Assembly: GCF_019752095.1 (NCBI RefSeq)
Contig: NZ_JAIEMO010000042.1
Coordinates: 1-45,629 of the forward strand
From: Nitrosomonas sp.
GTDB lineage: Bacteria; Pseudomonadota; Gammaproteobacteria; Burkholderiales; Nitrosomonadaceae
Direction: 5' to 3'
Length of the DNA stretch: 45,629 nt
Positions 25,705 to 35,123 of the stretch are shown here, one piece after another. The notes below the pieces were generated by a model. The model made no database searches. It saw only the letters and a program-made list of their open reading frames with translations, and was not told the origin of the DNA. How positions within the stretch are numbered: the first letter of the stretch is position 1; the number at the start of each line of letters is the position of its first letter. Made by a program: the position numbers and the translations under genes.

Positions 25705-26175
25705 TTATAATTCAGTATGTTTTAGTAATTTTGAAGTTAGCTTCTGAAAAACTACTTTTGGATCGGATTCCTGCTTGACGGATTGATTGTTTTCAGTTGC
25801 TCTTTGCTCAGCTATGGCAATTTTTTCATCGGTAATATCGCGGCAGAAATCACGGAAATTGTTCCAATCTATGTTGTATTCGCGTAAGTTATCCTGTGGA
25901 ATGAAAACGCGAAGTACCTCAAAATTTTGATACATTTCCGGTAATCGGGATGTGAGGTAATGGTTAATATTTTTTGGCCACCGTTTGTGTTCCGGGTACA
26001 TGTCGGCCAACTCTTTTTCAAAGGTATAACGGAAATTATCGACGGCCAAAGCGCGGCGCTTACGGTTAACAATATCTACCATAATGGCTACTATCCCCAA
26101 TAAGCCAAATAATACAAAAGGCCATAGCGGGACAGTTTCAAAATATCCGGAGATTTGTTCAATATATTCGTTCAA
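25705..26175 (-). CDS. Hypothetical single-pass membrane protein
   Basis: 156 aa. One hydrophobic helix (about 16-36, LWPFVLFGLLGIVAIMVDIV) near the N-terminus, followed by a basic NRKRRA, so the C-terminal part should face the cytoplasm. The rest is charged and helical (TFEKELADMYPEHKRWPKNIN, NWNNFRDFCRDITDEKIAIAEQ). No family recognised. It lies 90 bp upstream of the acyltransferase gene on the same strand and may belong to the same transcript. Confidence 0.7.
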   Translation of the reverse strand: MNEYIEQISGYFETVPLWPFVLFGLLGIVAIMVDIVNRKRRALAVDNFRYTFEKELADMYPEHKRWPKNINHYLTSRLPEMYQNFEVLRVFIPQDNLREYNIDWNNFRDFCRDITDEKIAIAEQRATENNQSVKQESDPKVVFQKLTSKLLKHTEL

Positions 26176-26704
26176 AGTTGTCCCCAGTTTCTAGTTAATA
26201 AATGTATTAGATAAAATATTCCTGTGTTGACGCAACATACCGTCTCATCTTGCCATAGTAAAGCACATGGATCAATATGGGCATTTTTCACGTATTCCGA
26301 TTTTAATAAGTATTACCGAATCAGTTTTTTCTATCGAAAATGTGTTTGATGTGCAGCAATCGTTCAAATGCCAATTTTTTCATTTAATTCTCACCTTTGC
26401 GCTGTGATATTAAGCGTGCTCAGTGCAGTATTTGATTAACGAACTCTTATATCAGTCAGTTATTCTTATTTGAGTGCGAAACTAGGAGTCTGCCAAGCTT
26501 TTAGAGGTGAATTTTAGTTTTTGACAAAGCAATGGCTATTCTTCATGCTAGCAGTTCATTATTTTCACAGCTGATTATTTTAACCTATAGCAGCGATATT
26601 TGTTGTAAGTCCAAAATTTGCATTGACCTAATAGTGCTAATTGCGTTATTTTTACCAGTTTTGTAATCGCGGAAGATAAGCGCCTAAATTATATCAATCT
26701 TGTT
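26176..26704. other. Intergenic region between divergent genes
   Basis: 529 bp, AT-rich, between the minus-strand membrane protein and xseB. Apart from a 20-codon frame at 26321-26383 with a good ribosome site, I see no gene. It must contain promoters for both directions, but none is clear enough to mark. Confidence 0.5.
26321..26383 (-). CDS. Possible 20-aa small protein or leader peptide
   Basis: Minus-strand ATG at 26383 is preceded by AAAGGTGAG, a strong anti-SD match, seven bases upstream. The peptide starts MKKLAFERLLHIKH and is rich in basic residues and Leu/Ile. Stop TGA at 26321-26323. It lies about 145 bp before the hypothetical membrane gene. Only ribosome-site strength supports it. 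Confidence 0.25.
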   Translation of the reverse strand: MKKLAFERLLHIKHIFDRKN

Positions 26705-26968
26705 ATGGTACCCAAAAAGCCTAGTAGTAGTAATGCCACTTCATCTCAACCCGAAAGTTTTGAGGCTGCATCGGCTGAACTTGAAAAAATAGTAATGGCT
26801 ATGGAAGCCGGGCAGATGTCATTGGAAGCTTCACTTTCAGCTTATCAGCGCGGCGCAGAGTTATTGCAATTTTGTCAGGATAAATTGCAAAATGCGCAGC
26901 AGCAAGTGCGTGTGCTTGAAGCTGGGAAGTTAAAAAACTTTAATCGATCTGATAGCGATGAGTCCTGA
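26705..26968 (+). CDS. xseB: Exodeoxyribonuclease VII small subunit
   Basis: This 87-aa protein has the XseB core at about 17-75: SFEAASAELEKIVMAMEAGQMSLEASLSAYQRGAELLQFCQDKLQNAQQQV is all here with the diagnostic LE.IV..ME.G...LE.SL..Y..G..L. Several copies bind one XseA chain to form the single-strand DNA exonuclease. xseA is not in the window. The gene overlaps ispA by 11 bp, the order found in many proteobacteria (xseB-ispA-dxs). No good ribosome site precedes the ATG. Confidence 0.93.
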   Translation: MVPKKPSSSNATSSQPESFEAASAELEKIVMAMEAGQMSLEASLSAYQRGAELLQFCQDKLQNAQQQVRVLEAGKLKNFNRSDSDES

Positions 26969-27851
26969 TTTCCAGAATTGGGCGAGTAGCTGTCAGGCGC
27001 GTATCGAAACATTTTTGGAAGCGAGATTGCCGGCTACCGATTGTGTTCCTGAACGGCTGCATAAAGCCATGCGCTATTCGGTGCTGGGTGGTGGAAAACG
27101 AGTGCGTCCATTATTATCATTTGCGGCGGGCGAGCTTGCTGGTGCCGATTTTGAGCGTGTAACGGTTGTAGCTGCTGCAGTGGAGCTGATTCATGCTTAT
27201 TCTTTGGTGCATGATGATTTGCCCTGCATGGATGACGATATTTTACGTCGGGGAAAACCCACCTGTCATATCGAATACGATGAAGCCACTGCGTTGTTGA
27301 CAGGCGATAGTTTGCAAACGCTTGCATTTGAATTGTTGGCGGAAAAGTCTCTGGCGGATGTGCCTGGGACGCAACTGGAGATGATCGCGCAGTTGGCGTT
27401 GGCATCGGGTTCTCGTGGTATGGCGGGAGGACAGGCATTTGATCTGGATAGTGTCGGTAAGATGCTGAGTTTGCCAGAACTGGAGTTTATGCATATCCAT
27501 AAAACCGGTGCACTGATTCGTGCTGCCGTGATGTTGGGTGCGCGGTGCAATAGCTGTTTGAGCAACGAACAATTGGCTAGGTTGGATCATTTTGCCAAAT
27601 GTGTCGGTCTGGCATTCCAAGTGGTTGATGATTTGCTGGATACAGAGGCAACAACGGCGACATTGGGCAAAACCGCTGGAAAGGATGCTGAGCATAATAA
27701 ACCGACTTATGTCAGTATTCTGGGTATTAGCCAAGCGCGTGAGCTGGCTGAAAAACTGCAGCAGGATGCTTATCAAGCTTTGGATGGTTTTAATGAAGCT
27801 GCGGTAAGGTTGCGCCAGGTAACTGATTTTATAATTAAACGTAAATTCTGA
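26958..27851 (+). CDS. ispA: Farnesyl diphosphate synthase
   Basis: This 297-aa trans-prenyltransferase adds isopentenyl diphosphate to DMAPP and GPP to give FPP. First aspartate-rich motif HDDLPCMDDDILRRGKPTCH (about 86-105), second motif VVDDLLDTEATTATLGK, plus GGGKRVRPLL near residue 40 and the KTGALIRAAV helix. The DDxxxxD form of the first motif with two spacer residues more than archaeal enzymes is typical of bacterial FPPS. Starts inside xseB and is followed by dxs after 41 bp, so isoprenoid supply is one operon. Product feeds ubiquinone, undecaprenyl and haem-side-chain synthesis. Confidence 0.95.
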   Translation: MSPDFQNWASSCQARIETFLEARLPATDCVPERLHKAMRYSVLGGGKRVRPLLSFAAGELAGADFERVTVVAAAVELIHAYSLVHDDLPCMDDDILRRGKPTCHIEYDEATALLTGDSLQTLAFELLAEKSLADVPGTQLEMIAQLALASGSRGMAGGQAFDLDSVGKMLSLPELEFMHIHKTGALIRAAVMLGARCNSCLSNEQLARLDHFAKCVGLAFQVVDDLLDTEATTATLGKTAGKDAEHNKPTYVSILGISQARELAEKLQQDAYQALDGFNEAAVRLRQVTDFIIKRKF

Positions 27852-27892
27852 TTCCAAGAATTTTTTCTACATCTTTTATTTTCAGGCATTGA

Positions 27893-29737
27893 ATGTATCC
27901 ATTGTTAGATACCATTAACTTACCCTTCCAATTACGCGAATTAGAGCAAAAGAAGTTACCGCAGTTCGCTAAAGAATTACGAGGTTTCTTGATAGATTCA
28001 GTCGCAAAAACGGGTGGGCACCTATCTTCTAACTTAGGTACGGTTGAATTAACTATTGCCTTACATTACGTGTTTAATACACCTCACGATCAATTGGTTT
28101 GGGATGTAGGGCATCAGACGTATGCGCATAAAATTCTGACGGGTCGTCGCAATGGCATGAATAAATTACGCATGCAAGACGGGTTGGCTGGTTTTCCACG
28201 TCGCGATGAAAGTGAATATGATGCATTCGGTACTGCGCATTCGAGTACTTCGATCAGTGCTGCTTTGGGTATGGCGGTTGCTGCGCAATTAAACCGGACT
28301 GATCGGCGAGCTATCGCGATTATTGGCGATGGTGCCATGAGCGCGGGTATGGCATTTGAGGCATTGAATAACGCTGGCGTGATGGATGCTAATTTACTGG
28401 TTATTCTGAATGACAACGACATGTCAATATCTCGCCCGGTTGGAGCACTTAACAATTATCTGGCCAAGCTGATGTCAGGGCGATTTTATGCTACGGCGCG
28501 GCGTGCGGGTGAGAAGGTGTTAGGGGTTGTTCCAACCATGCTGGAATTGGCTAAGCGTGCTGAGGAGCATGTCAAAGGTATGGTATCGCCGAGCACTTTA
28601 TTTGAAGAATTCGGGTTTAATTATATTGGACCGATTGATGGTCATGATTTGGATGTATTGGTTACTACCCTGAGAAACATCAAGCAGTTAGACGGTCCGC
28701 AATTCCTGCATGTGGTAACTCGAAAAGGTGCGGGCTACAAGGTTGCGGAAGAAGATCCCATTTTGTATCACGGTGTGGGGAAGTTTGATCCGAAAAAGGG
28801 GATTGTTGCTAAAGCAAATGGGAAACCCACCTATACACAAATTTTTGGTGATTGGTTATGTGATATGGCGGCGCAGGATTCTCGTTTGATCGGCGTGACG
28901 CCTGCAATGCGGGAAGGCTCAGGGTTAGTTCGTTTCTCTCAAGAGTATCCCGAACGCTATTTTGACGTGGGCATAGCTGAGCAACATGCTGTTACATTCG
29001 CGGCAGGTGCAGCATGCGATGGCTTAAAACCAGTTGTGGCGATTTACTCAACCTTTCTGCAGCGCGCCTATGATCAATTGATTCATGATGTGGCGATCCA
29101 GAACTTGCCTGTAATATTTGCCATCGATCGGGCTGGTTTGGTCGGGGCAGATGGACCCACGCATGCGGGCAGTTTTGATTTAACCTATTTACGTTGTATT
29201 CCAAACCTGACCGTGATGGCACCAGCAGATGAAAATGAATGCAGGCAAATGTTGTATACGGCCTTTAAACTGGACACGCCGACGGCCGTTCGCTATCCCA
29301 GGGGAACTGGTGCGGGTGTACAGGTTCAAAAGGACATGCAGGCATTGCCTATAGGACGGGGAGAGATCCGACGTCAAGGGGAAAAAATTGCTTTGTTGGC
29401 TTTTGGCAGCATGTTGACACCTTGCTTAGCTGCAGGAGACGAACTGAATGCCACAGTGGTTAATATGCGTTTTATTAAACCGCTGGATGATGATCTTGTG
29501 GCATCGTTGGCTGCTAGTCATGGTTTGTTGGTGACGGTGGAAGAAAATACCGTGATGGGAGGTGCTGGCAGTGCTGTCATAGAATCGCTTAGCAGCCAGC
29601 AGATCCAAGTCAGATTGCTGCAACTTGGATTGCCGGATATTTTTATTGAACACGGCGATCATGCACAGATGCTTGCAGACTGCGGATTAGACAGCGGCGG
29701 AATTATCAAATCAGTACGAGCAGTATTGCCTGAATAA
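27893..29737 (+). CDS. dxs: 1-deoxy-D-xylulose-5-phosphate synthase
   Basis: This 614-aa thiamine-diphosphate enzyme joins pyruvate and glyceraldehyde-3-phosphate, the first step of the MEP isoprenoid route. Seen in order: [39 protein letters not shown], the TPP-binding [18 protein letters not shown] with NDNDMSI, the transketolase-like [16 protein letters not shown], and [15 protein letters not shown]. Full length for the family (about 620). Immediately downstream of ispA, coupling entry to and use of IPP/DMAPP. The ribosome site is weak (CAGG, 10 bases upstream). Confidence 0.96.
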   Translation: MYPLLDTINLPFQLRELEQKKLPQFAKELRGFLIDSVAKTGGHLSSNLGTVELTIALHYVFNTPHDQLVWDVGHQTYAHKILTGRRNGMNKLRMQDGLAGFPRRDESEYDAFGTAHSSTSISAALGMAVAAQLNRTDRRAIAIIGDGAMSAGMAFEALNNAGVMDANLLVILNDNDMSISRPVGALNNYLAKLMSGRFYATARRAGEKVLGVVPTMLELAKRAEEHVKGMVSPSTLFEEFGFNYIGPIDGHDLDVLVTTLRNIKQLDGPQFLHVVTRKGAGYKVAEEDPILYHGVGKFDPKKGIVAKANGKPTYTQIFGDWLCDMAAQDSRLIGVTPAMREGSGLVRFSQEYPERYFDVGIAEQHAVTFAAGAACDGLKPVVAIYSTFLQRAYDQLIHDVAIQNLPVIFAIDRAGLVGADGPTHAGSFDLTYLRCIPNLTVMAPADENECRQMLYTAFKLDTPTAVRYPRGTGAGVQVQKDMQALPIGRGEIRRQGEKIALLAFGSMLTPCLAAGDELNATVVNMRFIKPLDDDLVASLAASHGLLVTVEENTVMGGAGSAVIESLSSQQIQVRLLQLGLPDIFIEHGDHAQMLADCGLDSGGIIKSVRAVLPE

Positions 29738-29803
29738 TCATTAACAATCGATCAGTTGCTTGATTTGCCGTTAGCAGGAACACTTGGTCGTACAGGAGAG
29801 AAT

Positions 29804-30610
29804 ATGAATAAACAGATAGATATGCCAATTGCCGATGTGCAGAGCTCATTGGATACCCGGCGAATAGCGATAGATCGAGTTGGGATTAAGGCGATTCGTC
29901 ACCCTGTGGTTGTGGCCGATAAAGATGATGGTGTGCAACATACTGTGGCGGTTTTTAACATGTATGTTAATTTGCCACATAATTTCAAGGGTACGCACAT
30001 GTCTCGCTTTGTTGAGATCCTCAATAGTCACGAGCGGGAAATCTCGGTAGAGTCATTTCAAATCATCTTACAGGAGATGATTACAAAGCTGGAGACGGAT
30101 TCTGGTCATATTGAAATGACTTTTCCCTATTTCATCAATAAGTCGGCGCCTGTTTCACAAGTTAAAAGCTTACTGGATTATGAAGTGACATTCATAGGCG
30201 AGATTAAAAACAGTGAATATCTGTTCACCATGAAAGTTATAGTTCCTGTTACCAGCTTGTGTCCTTGTTCCAAGAAGATATCCAATTACGGTGCGCACAA
30301 CCAGCGTTCGCATGTCACCATTTCTGTGCGTACTAATAGTTTTGTCTGGATTGAAGATATTATCCAAATTGCTGAGAACAATGCTTCGTGTGAGCTATAC
30401 GGTTTGTTGAAAAGACCTGATGAAAAATATGTGACTGAGAAGGCATATGATAATCCAAAGTTTGTTGAGGATATCGTAAGAGATATTGCAGAAGTGCTGA
30501 ATCATGATGAACGGATTGATGCCTATGTTGTGGAATCAGAGAATTTTGAATCTATTCATAACCATTCAGCATATGCGTTGATTGAAAACGACAAGACGCA
30601 GAGCAGGTAG
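29804..30610 (+). CDS. folE2: GTP cyclohydrolase I type 2 (FolE2, GCYH-IB)
   Basis: This 268-aa enzyme converts GTP to dihydroneopterin triphosphate, the first step of folate (and queuosine-precursor) synthesis, without strict need for zinc. Family marks: GTHMSRFVE (63-71), [10 protein letters not shown] (151-160, Cys153 as metal ligand), GAHNQRSHV (163-171). ATG 29804 is chosen because AGGAGAGAAT precedes it and upstream codons (from TTG 29756) are not family sequence. 66 bp after dxs, same strand. FolE2 often backs up zinc-dependent FolE under zinc limitation; a Zur box was not evident. Confidence 0.94.
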   Translation: MNKQIDMPIADVQSSLDTRRIAIDRVGIKAIRHPVVVADKDDGVQHTVAVFNMYVNLPHNFKGTHMSRFVEILNSHEREISVESFQIILQEMITKLETDSGHIEMTFPYFINKSAPVSQVKSLLDYEVTFIGEIKNSEYLFTMKVIVPVTSLCPCSKKISNYGAHNQRSHVTISVRTNSFVWIEDIIQIAENNASCELYGLLKRPDEKYVTEKAYDNPKFVEDIVRDIAEVLNHDERIDAYVVESENFESIHNHSAYALIENDKTQSR

Positions 30611-30812
30611 TATGTCATAACGGTTAACACCGTATTAATTTAGAAATGATGTGTCAGAATTTTTCCGATCACAAGGCTTGGCAGCCTTTTGCTGTAGTTC
30701 GTAGTTGAGAAGCTGCAAATAGTTCGTTGCTGGATGCCAGAATGAGCTAATAACTGGCGGACGCGATTGATAAGCGGCCGAAATAAGCATGACAGCTATA
30801 GTGTTATTTTTA

Positions 30813-32417
30813 TTATTCAATGCCTTGTGATTCAAGATAATCTTCATAATTACCTTTGAAATCATTAATGCCATCCGGTTTCATTTCAATAATTCGTGTG
30901 GCCAGTGAAGAAACGAATTCCCGGTCATGGGAAATAAAAATCAAAGTCCCTTTAAATTTCTCAAGTGCACTGTTCAGTGATTCGATGGATTCCATGTCAA
31001 GATGATTGGTCGGTTCATCCATCAGCAAAATATTCGGTTTCCGGAGGATCAATTTGCCGAAGAGCATGCGGCCCTGTTCTCCGCCAGAAATCACGCGAGT
31101 AGATTTTTTGATGTCATCGCCTGAGAACAGTAATCGGCCCAATGTGCCCCGTATCGTTTGATCATCATCGCTGCCTTGCCGCCATTGGTCCATCCATTCG
31201 GTTAATGACAGAGCTTCTTCAAAATCAGCCGCATGATCTTGCGGATAATATCCGGAGTGTGCCTTCTCGGCCCATTTTATCTCACCGGAATCCGGTCTTA
31301 GATCACCTGCAAGGCAGCGTAAGAGCGTGGTTTTTCCGATTCCGTTAGGGCCGATGATGGCGACTTTCTCGCCGGCCTCTATGTCCAGACTTAAATGATT
31401 AAATAAAGGTTTGTCCAATCCCTGGTAACACTTGCTGATTGCTTTGATGGAAACGGCTAGGCGATGCAACTTATCCCTGTCGTTCACTTCAAACTGGATA
31501 AAAGGATATTGGCGGCTGGATGGCTTGACGTCTTCAAGTTTTATTTTCTCAATTTGCCGCGCGCGACTGGTTGCTTGTCTGGCTTTCGATGCATTCGCAG
31601 AGAAACGGCTGACAAAAGATTGCAAGTCGGCAATCTGTGTCTTCTTCTTGGCGTTATTCGCCAACATGCGCTCGCGAACCTGGGTCGAGGCGGTCATGTA
31701 GTCATCGTAGTTGCCGGGATAGATCCGTAGCTCACCATAATCCAGGTCAGCCATATGCGTGCAAACGCTGTTCAGAAAATGCCGGTCATGAGAGATAATG
31801 ATAATGGTATTTTTGCTGGCGTTGATGACGTCTTCCAGCCAGCGGATTGTATTAATATCGAGATTATTGGTGGGTTCATCCAGTAATAAGATATCCGGAT
31901 TGGAAAATAATGCCTGTGCCAATAATACGCGTAGCTTAAATCCTGGCGCAATCGCGCTCATCAGTCCTTGATGCTGGGAAGATGGAATGCCTACCCCAAG
32001 CAGCAGTTCTCCGGCACGTGCTTCCGCAGAATAGCCATCCAGTTCGGCGAATTGCGACTCAAGCTCGGCAGCATGCATATATTCTTCTTCGGTGGCATCC
32101 GGGTTGGCATAAATGGCGTCACGCTCCTGTTTGACGTGCCATAATTCCGCGTGCCCCATTAATACCGTATCGATAACGAAACAATCTTCAAAAGCGAATT
32201 GATCCTGGCGCAGCTTTCCCACGCGTTCACCGCTATCAACAGCAACATTTCCAGAAGTGGGTTCAAGATCCTTGCCAAGAATCTTCATGAATGTTGACTT
32301 GCCGCAACCATTGGCGCCAATTAAACCATAGCGGTTACCGTTACCAAATTTTACGGAAACATTTTCAAACAGCGGCTTGGCACCGAATTGCATAGTGATA
32401 TTGGCGGTTGTAATCAA
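30813..32417 (-). CDS. ybiT: ABC-F family ATPase, YbiT type
   Basis: This 534-aa protein has two ABC ATPase domains and no membrane segments. ABC-F proteins act on the ribosomal E site during translation. N-domain: GANGCGKST Walker [12 protein letters not shown]alker B. C-domain: GPNGIGKTT Walker A, SGGEQGRM signature, [11 protein letters not shown]alker B. The first signature reads [19 protein letters not shown] instead of LSGG, a known feature of YbiT, and the linker between domains is charged (about 250-310). TTG 32417 is the start: [21 protein letters not shown] lines up with the N-terminus of E. coli YbiT. Not a transporter. Confidence 0.93.
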   Translation of the reverse strand: MITTANITMQFGAKPLFENVSVKFGNGNRYGLIGANGCGKSTFMKILGKDLEPTSGNVAVDSGERVGKLRQDQFAFEDCFVIDTVLMGHAELWHVKQERDAIYANPDATEEEYMHAAELESQFAELDGYSAEARAGELLLGVGIPSSQHQGLMSAIAPGFKLRVLLAQALFSNPDILLLDEPTNNLDINTIRWLEDVINASKNTIIIISHDRHFLNSVCTHMADLDYGELRIYPGNYDDYMTASTQVRERMLANNAKKKTQIADLQSFVSRFSANASKARQATSRARQIEKIKLEDVKPSSRQYPFIQFEVNDRDKLHRLAVSIKAISKCYQGLDKPLFNHLSLDIEAGEKVAIIGPNGIGKTTLLRCLAGDLRPDSGEIKWAEKAHSGYYPQDHAADFEEALSLTEWMDQWRQGSDDDQTIRGTLGRLLFSGDDIKKSTRVISGGEQGRMLFGKLILRKPNILLMDEPTNHLDMESIESLNSALEKFKGTLIFISHDREFVSSLATRIIEMKPDGINDFKGNYEDYLESQGIE

Positions 32418-32765
32418 AGCGAGTACCTACGGATGATGGTTTCAAGAAAAGGGCGCACATTTTAAAGGTTTTGAGTGGGATGGTGTAAATTAATCTCATT
32501 TGGTTTTAAATTAGATTAGAAGGGATCGGTATTTCCTAGAAAAATAGGGAGCAAATTGCACGAAATGGCGATTGGGGGTTATGCTTCGCAAGTATAGAAT
32601 TTTGGGGTGGGGGATCTAATACCCATCTTGTGATGAAGCTTAGAATGGTGGCAATTCCATAAAAATAAGGAGATAGTGTGAATTCTGCAGGTTTAGATAT
32701 GGCTTTTGACGTGATATATTGCACCATTTAGGCTGTCTAATCCCAGCTAAGCTTCAAATACTGTG
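32418..32765. other. Intergenic region with one strong-SD short frame
   Basis: 348 bp between the ABC-F start and the hypothetical gene at 32766. Contains G-rich patches (GGGGG near 32574-32578, GGGGTGGGGG near 32604-32613) and a possible 17-codon peptide at 32678. No promoter is clear enough to mark. Confidence 0.45.
32678..32731 (+). CDS. Possible 17-aa leader peptide
   Basis: GTG at 32678 follows TAAGGAGA (32667-32674) at short spacing. The frame reads MNSAGLDMAFDVIYCTI and stops at TAG 32729-32731, 34 bp before the next gene. Support is the near-perfect ribosome site alone; spacing of only 3-4 bases is on the short side. Confidence 0.25.
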   Translation: MNSAGLDMAFDVIYCTI

Positions 32766-33362
32766 ATGAACGAATATAAAAAATACCTAGTTTTGAAGTC
32801 TGCTCTTGAAAGTATCTTTGGTAAAGCTGCCTGGTACGCACTGAAGGAATCGAATCACGTTCCGACGTGGCGAAAATATGGAATCAAGACGCTACAAATC
32901 ATTAAGTTAGCAATAGAGGCAACGGTTGAAATCGCCGATGAAGAATGGCGACAAGAAATCAATAACTTAATCTCTGATGGAATTGCAAGTTTAAAAACAG
33001 ACCAAGAAATTGATGAAATTATTTCTACCCTCGCAGGTACTTTAATTCAAATTTCTTTTCATCAGATCGGTTTGATGCCAAATTGCAGAGGCTCAGCCAA
33101 GCCTAGTGTGCTTAAAAAAGGGCTGTGGCGCCTTAATTTATTTAGGTCAGTTGTGTACCTCCAAACTCAAAGTCAAAAAGAGCAGTTATTTCTGAGTAAT
33201 CAGCGAAAAGAAATTGGCTTTGACGCACAGCTAGGCTTACAAGACAAATACAGAAAAAGCAAAACCGAGCTGTCTTTTTCTGAATGGTGTAAAAATGAAG
33301 ATAACCCGCGTAAGGCGGAAGCTGAAAGCGTTCCGCCGAATGGAAATGTTCCCCCCGTATGA
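32766..33362 (+). CDS. Hypothetical protein
   Basis: 198 aa from ATG 32766 (a GTG just before is in frame). Mostly helical and charged; SALESIFGKAAWYALKESNHVPTW and IIKLAIEATVEIADEEWRQEINNLI are the most structured parts. No motif or membrane segment recognised. The last about 20 codons (from DNPRKAEAES) are read from a repeat element that recurs at 34064, so the natural C-terminus may have been replaced by the repeat. AT-rich, unlike the gene after it. Confidence 0.55.
   Translation: MNEYKKYLVLKSALESIFGKAAWYALKESNHVPTWRKYGIKTLQIIKLAIEATVEIADEEWRQEINNLISDGIASLKTDQEIDEIISTLAGTLIQISFHQIGLMPNCRGSAKPSVLKKGLWRLNLFRSVVYLQTQSQKEQLFLSNQRKEIGFDAQLGLQDKYRKSKTELSFSEWCKNEDNPRKAEAESVPPNGNVPPV
33301..33337 (+). 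repeat. Direct repeat copy 1 with hairpin
   Basis: ATAACCCGCGTAAGGCGGAA (33301-33320) is followed by a stem GGCGGAA (33314-33320)/TTCCGCC (33331-33337). The first 20 bp match 34064-34083 with one difference. It lies inside the 3' end of the hypothetical gene. Confidence 0.6.
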
Positions 33363-33562
33363 TCCCACTGCATGAGCGTGATGATGGCATTGGATGATAG
33401 GTTAGCGCTGGTTTTGATTTGACGGATTGCCCTTCGTCCTTCGGACATCCGTCCTACGAAGCTACGCGTTTCGGCGCCGCTCAACGACACGTTAAACCGC
33501 AATGCGAAACATGTAGCAGCCGTACGGAACCGTGTAATCTCTAAGCTCAAAGGAGATGTGAA

Positions 33563-34048
33563 ATGACAAAGATTGCAAAGAACACGATCTGCCTCTGGTA
33601 CGAAAACGATGCCGAGGGCGCTGCGCGATTTTACGCCCAGACATTTCCCGATTCGTCAGTCGGCGCGGTGCATCGCGCACCAGGGGATTATCCATCGGGC
33701 AAAGAAGGGGATGTATTGACTGTCGAGTTCACCGTAATGGGTATCCCGTGCCTCGGACTCAATGGCGGGCCTGCGTTCAAGCACAATGAAGCCTTTTCTT
33801 TTCAGGTTGCGACCGAAGACCAAAGTGAAACGGATCGCTATTGGAACGCGATCGTCGGCAACGGCGGTCAAGAGAGCGAGTGCGGCTGGTGCAAGGACAG
33901 GTGGGGTATCTCTTGGCAGATTACGCCAATTGCCCTGACGGAAGCATACACCAGTCCTGACCGTATGGCCGCCAAACGAGCATTTGATGCGATGATGACG
34001 ATGAGGAAAATCGACATTGCCGCAATCGAAGTGGCATTTCGCGGTTGA
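33563..34048 (+). CDS. VOC superfamily protein, PhnB/3-demethylubiquinone methyltransferase-like
   Basis: This 161-aa protein starts MTKIAKNTICLWYENDAEGAARFYAQTFPDS, with GIPCLGLNGG, then SFQVATEDQSETDRYWNAI and CGWCKDRWGISWQITP; these are the marks of the PhnB-like branch of the vicinal-oxygen-chelate fold. Actual substrates of such proteins are mostly unknown; many are small-molecule binders. A good ribosome site (AAAGGAGATG) precedes the ATG. Codons are clearly more GC-rich than in both neighbours, and the gene lies between two copies of a 20-bp direct repeat, so it was probably acquired by transfer. Confidence 0.85.
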   Translation: MTKIAKNTICLWYENDAEGAARFYAQTFPDSSVGAVHRAPGDYPSGKEGDVLTVEFTVMGIPCLGLNGGPAFKHNEAFSFQVATEDQSETDRYWNAIVGNGGQESECGWCKDRWGISWQITPIALTEAYTSPDRMAAKRAFDAMMTMRKIDIAAIEVAFRG

Positions 34049-34063
34049 GATGTGAACGATCTG

Positions 34064-34084
34064 ATAACTCGCGTAAGGCGGAAG
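34064..34084 (+). repeat. Direct repeat copy 2
   Basis: ATAACTCGCGTAAGGCGGAA, 19 of 20 matches to 33301-33320. It starts 15 bp after the VOC gene stop and is flanked by a small dyad (ATAACT ... AGTTAT). The frame across it reads DNSRKAEVIYAQIMGITLEQKA then stops at 34131, perhaps the 3' tail of a lost gene. Confidence 0.6.
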
Positions 34085-34146
34085 TTATATATGCCCAAAT
34101 CATGGGCATTACACTGGAGCAGAAGGCGTAATGAGGTGGTTGTGTC

Positions 34147-34287
34147 ATGGCAACCAAGGTACCGGGTCTTGAATTAATACCTGTCATCAGAATCATCACG
34201 GTTAGTGAGGATGACATTGAGAATCCCAACATCGTTCTAACGTATCCCTATCCGGTACGATCCGAAATAATTTACGCCGTGGCTTAA
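34147..34287 (+). CDS. Short unrecognised frame, possible gene remnant
   Basis: 46 codons starting MATKVPGLELIPVIRIITVS, with DDIENPNIVLTYPYPVRSE. It is protein-like in composition but has no family match I recognise and only a weak GAGGTGG upstream. It follows the repeat-flanked module and ends 15 bp before the convergent membrane gene. May be part of a former larger gene. Confidence 0.3.
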   Translation: MATKVPGLELIPVIRIITVSEDDIENPNIVLTYPYPVRSEIIYAVA

Positions 34288-34301
34288 TGACGATCATCGA
34301 A

Positions 34302-35048
34302 TTACAAATAATGAAAAATACCGATCAATGAAATACCTCCAGTGGCATAGATGAGCGGGCTGTCCCAGGTATGTGGAGAAAAAGCTTCCGCTAAGGTAAT
34401 CAGTATCGGCATTAGCAGTAGTGCGGCGACTAACTGAGTGGAATTGAAATAGGGGTGAAATGCTAGTATGGCAATCACAGTGGTTATCCATACGCATGCG
34501 CTGCCCATATAACTACGAACGTATTTTTGCTGGGTAAAAAGCGCATAAGTCGCATATTTTCTTGTGCCGAATCTTATCCCGACGGGTTCCGCCAGACCGT
34601 CACCAACACCATTGGCAATAATGATGATCATGACGAGCGGTAGCATGTCGCGGCTTTCGAAGTAAGCCAGCAACGGGATGAGTACCAAGTAGCTGGCGAT
34701 AAACTGTGTGTAAAGCCAGATCAATGTGAATGGTCTATCTTCCGGCCTGTCAAACGAGCAAAACATCACAAAAAGTACCCTGATCCTATTGCGTAAGGGT
34801 GCGATAAAAAATGTCAGAAAAATAAATACGCAGATGATATCGATGAGAAATGTTGTTGCACTATAGGGGTATTCAATGACGGATGATAGTAAAGTTGGAA
34901 GAAAGAAAAATGCGAAATGATTGATTTTGCGCGTGTAGTTAACCTTGAAATTTCGATGAATGACGAGTAATCCGCACGCATAATGAATTGAAAATAATAA
35001 TGCGTAGAAAATTGCGTGATGCAGCCAATATTCGAAAGGGATAGGCAT
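34302..35048 (-). CDS. Dolichol/phytol kinase-like integral membrane protein
   Basis: 248 aa, about seven membrane helices. The conserved block GVGDGLAEPVGIRFG (147-161), then RSYMGS (178-183) and a late EAFSPHTWDSP (221-231) follow the pattern of the dolichol kinase/phytol kinase/CTP-dependent lipid kinase family (GDGxAExxGxxFG ... KSxxGS ... ExxS...DN). Such enzymes phosphorylate a polyprenol or phytol with CTP. The final DN is DS here and the K of KSxxGS is R, so it is an outlying member. Substrate unknown. With isoprenoid genes upstream in the window a prenol salvage role is imaginable but not shown. Confidence 0.65.
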   Translation of the reverse strand: MPIPFEYWLHHAIFYALLFSIHYACGLLVIHRNFKVNYTRKINHFAFFFLPTLLSSVIEYPYSATTFLIDIICVFIFLTFFIAPLRNRIRVLFVMFCSFDRPEDRPFTLIWLYTQFIASYLVLIPLLAYFESRDMLPLVMIIIIANGVGDGLAEPVGIRFGTRKYATYALFTQQKYVRSYMGSACVWITTVIAILAFHPYFNSTQLVAALLLMPILITLAEAFSPHTWDSPLIYATGGISLIGIFHYL

Positions 35049-35123
35049 GTGCGGATCGGCTATAATTGTATCTGTTTATACGTTAACGATAGCAATTTTC
35101 CAAATCGCATTTCAGCCGGTTTA

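Noticed and set aside
27243..27857. 204-codon minus-strand frame opposite ispA
   Set aside because: Antisense shadow of a well-supported gene; low-complexity, no domain.
33491..33497. GTTAAAC with preceding GCCGCTCAACG, resembling the 3' half of an integron attC site
   Set aside because: No complementary 5' half (RYYYAAC arm) is found upstream and no second attC follows the VOC gene.
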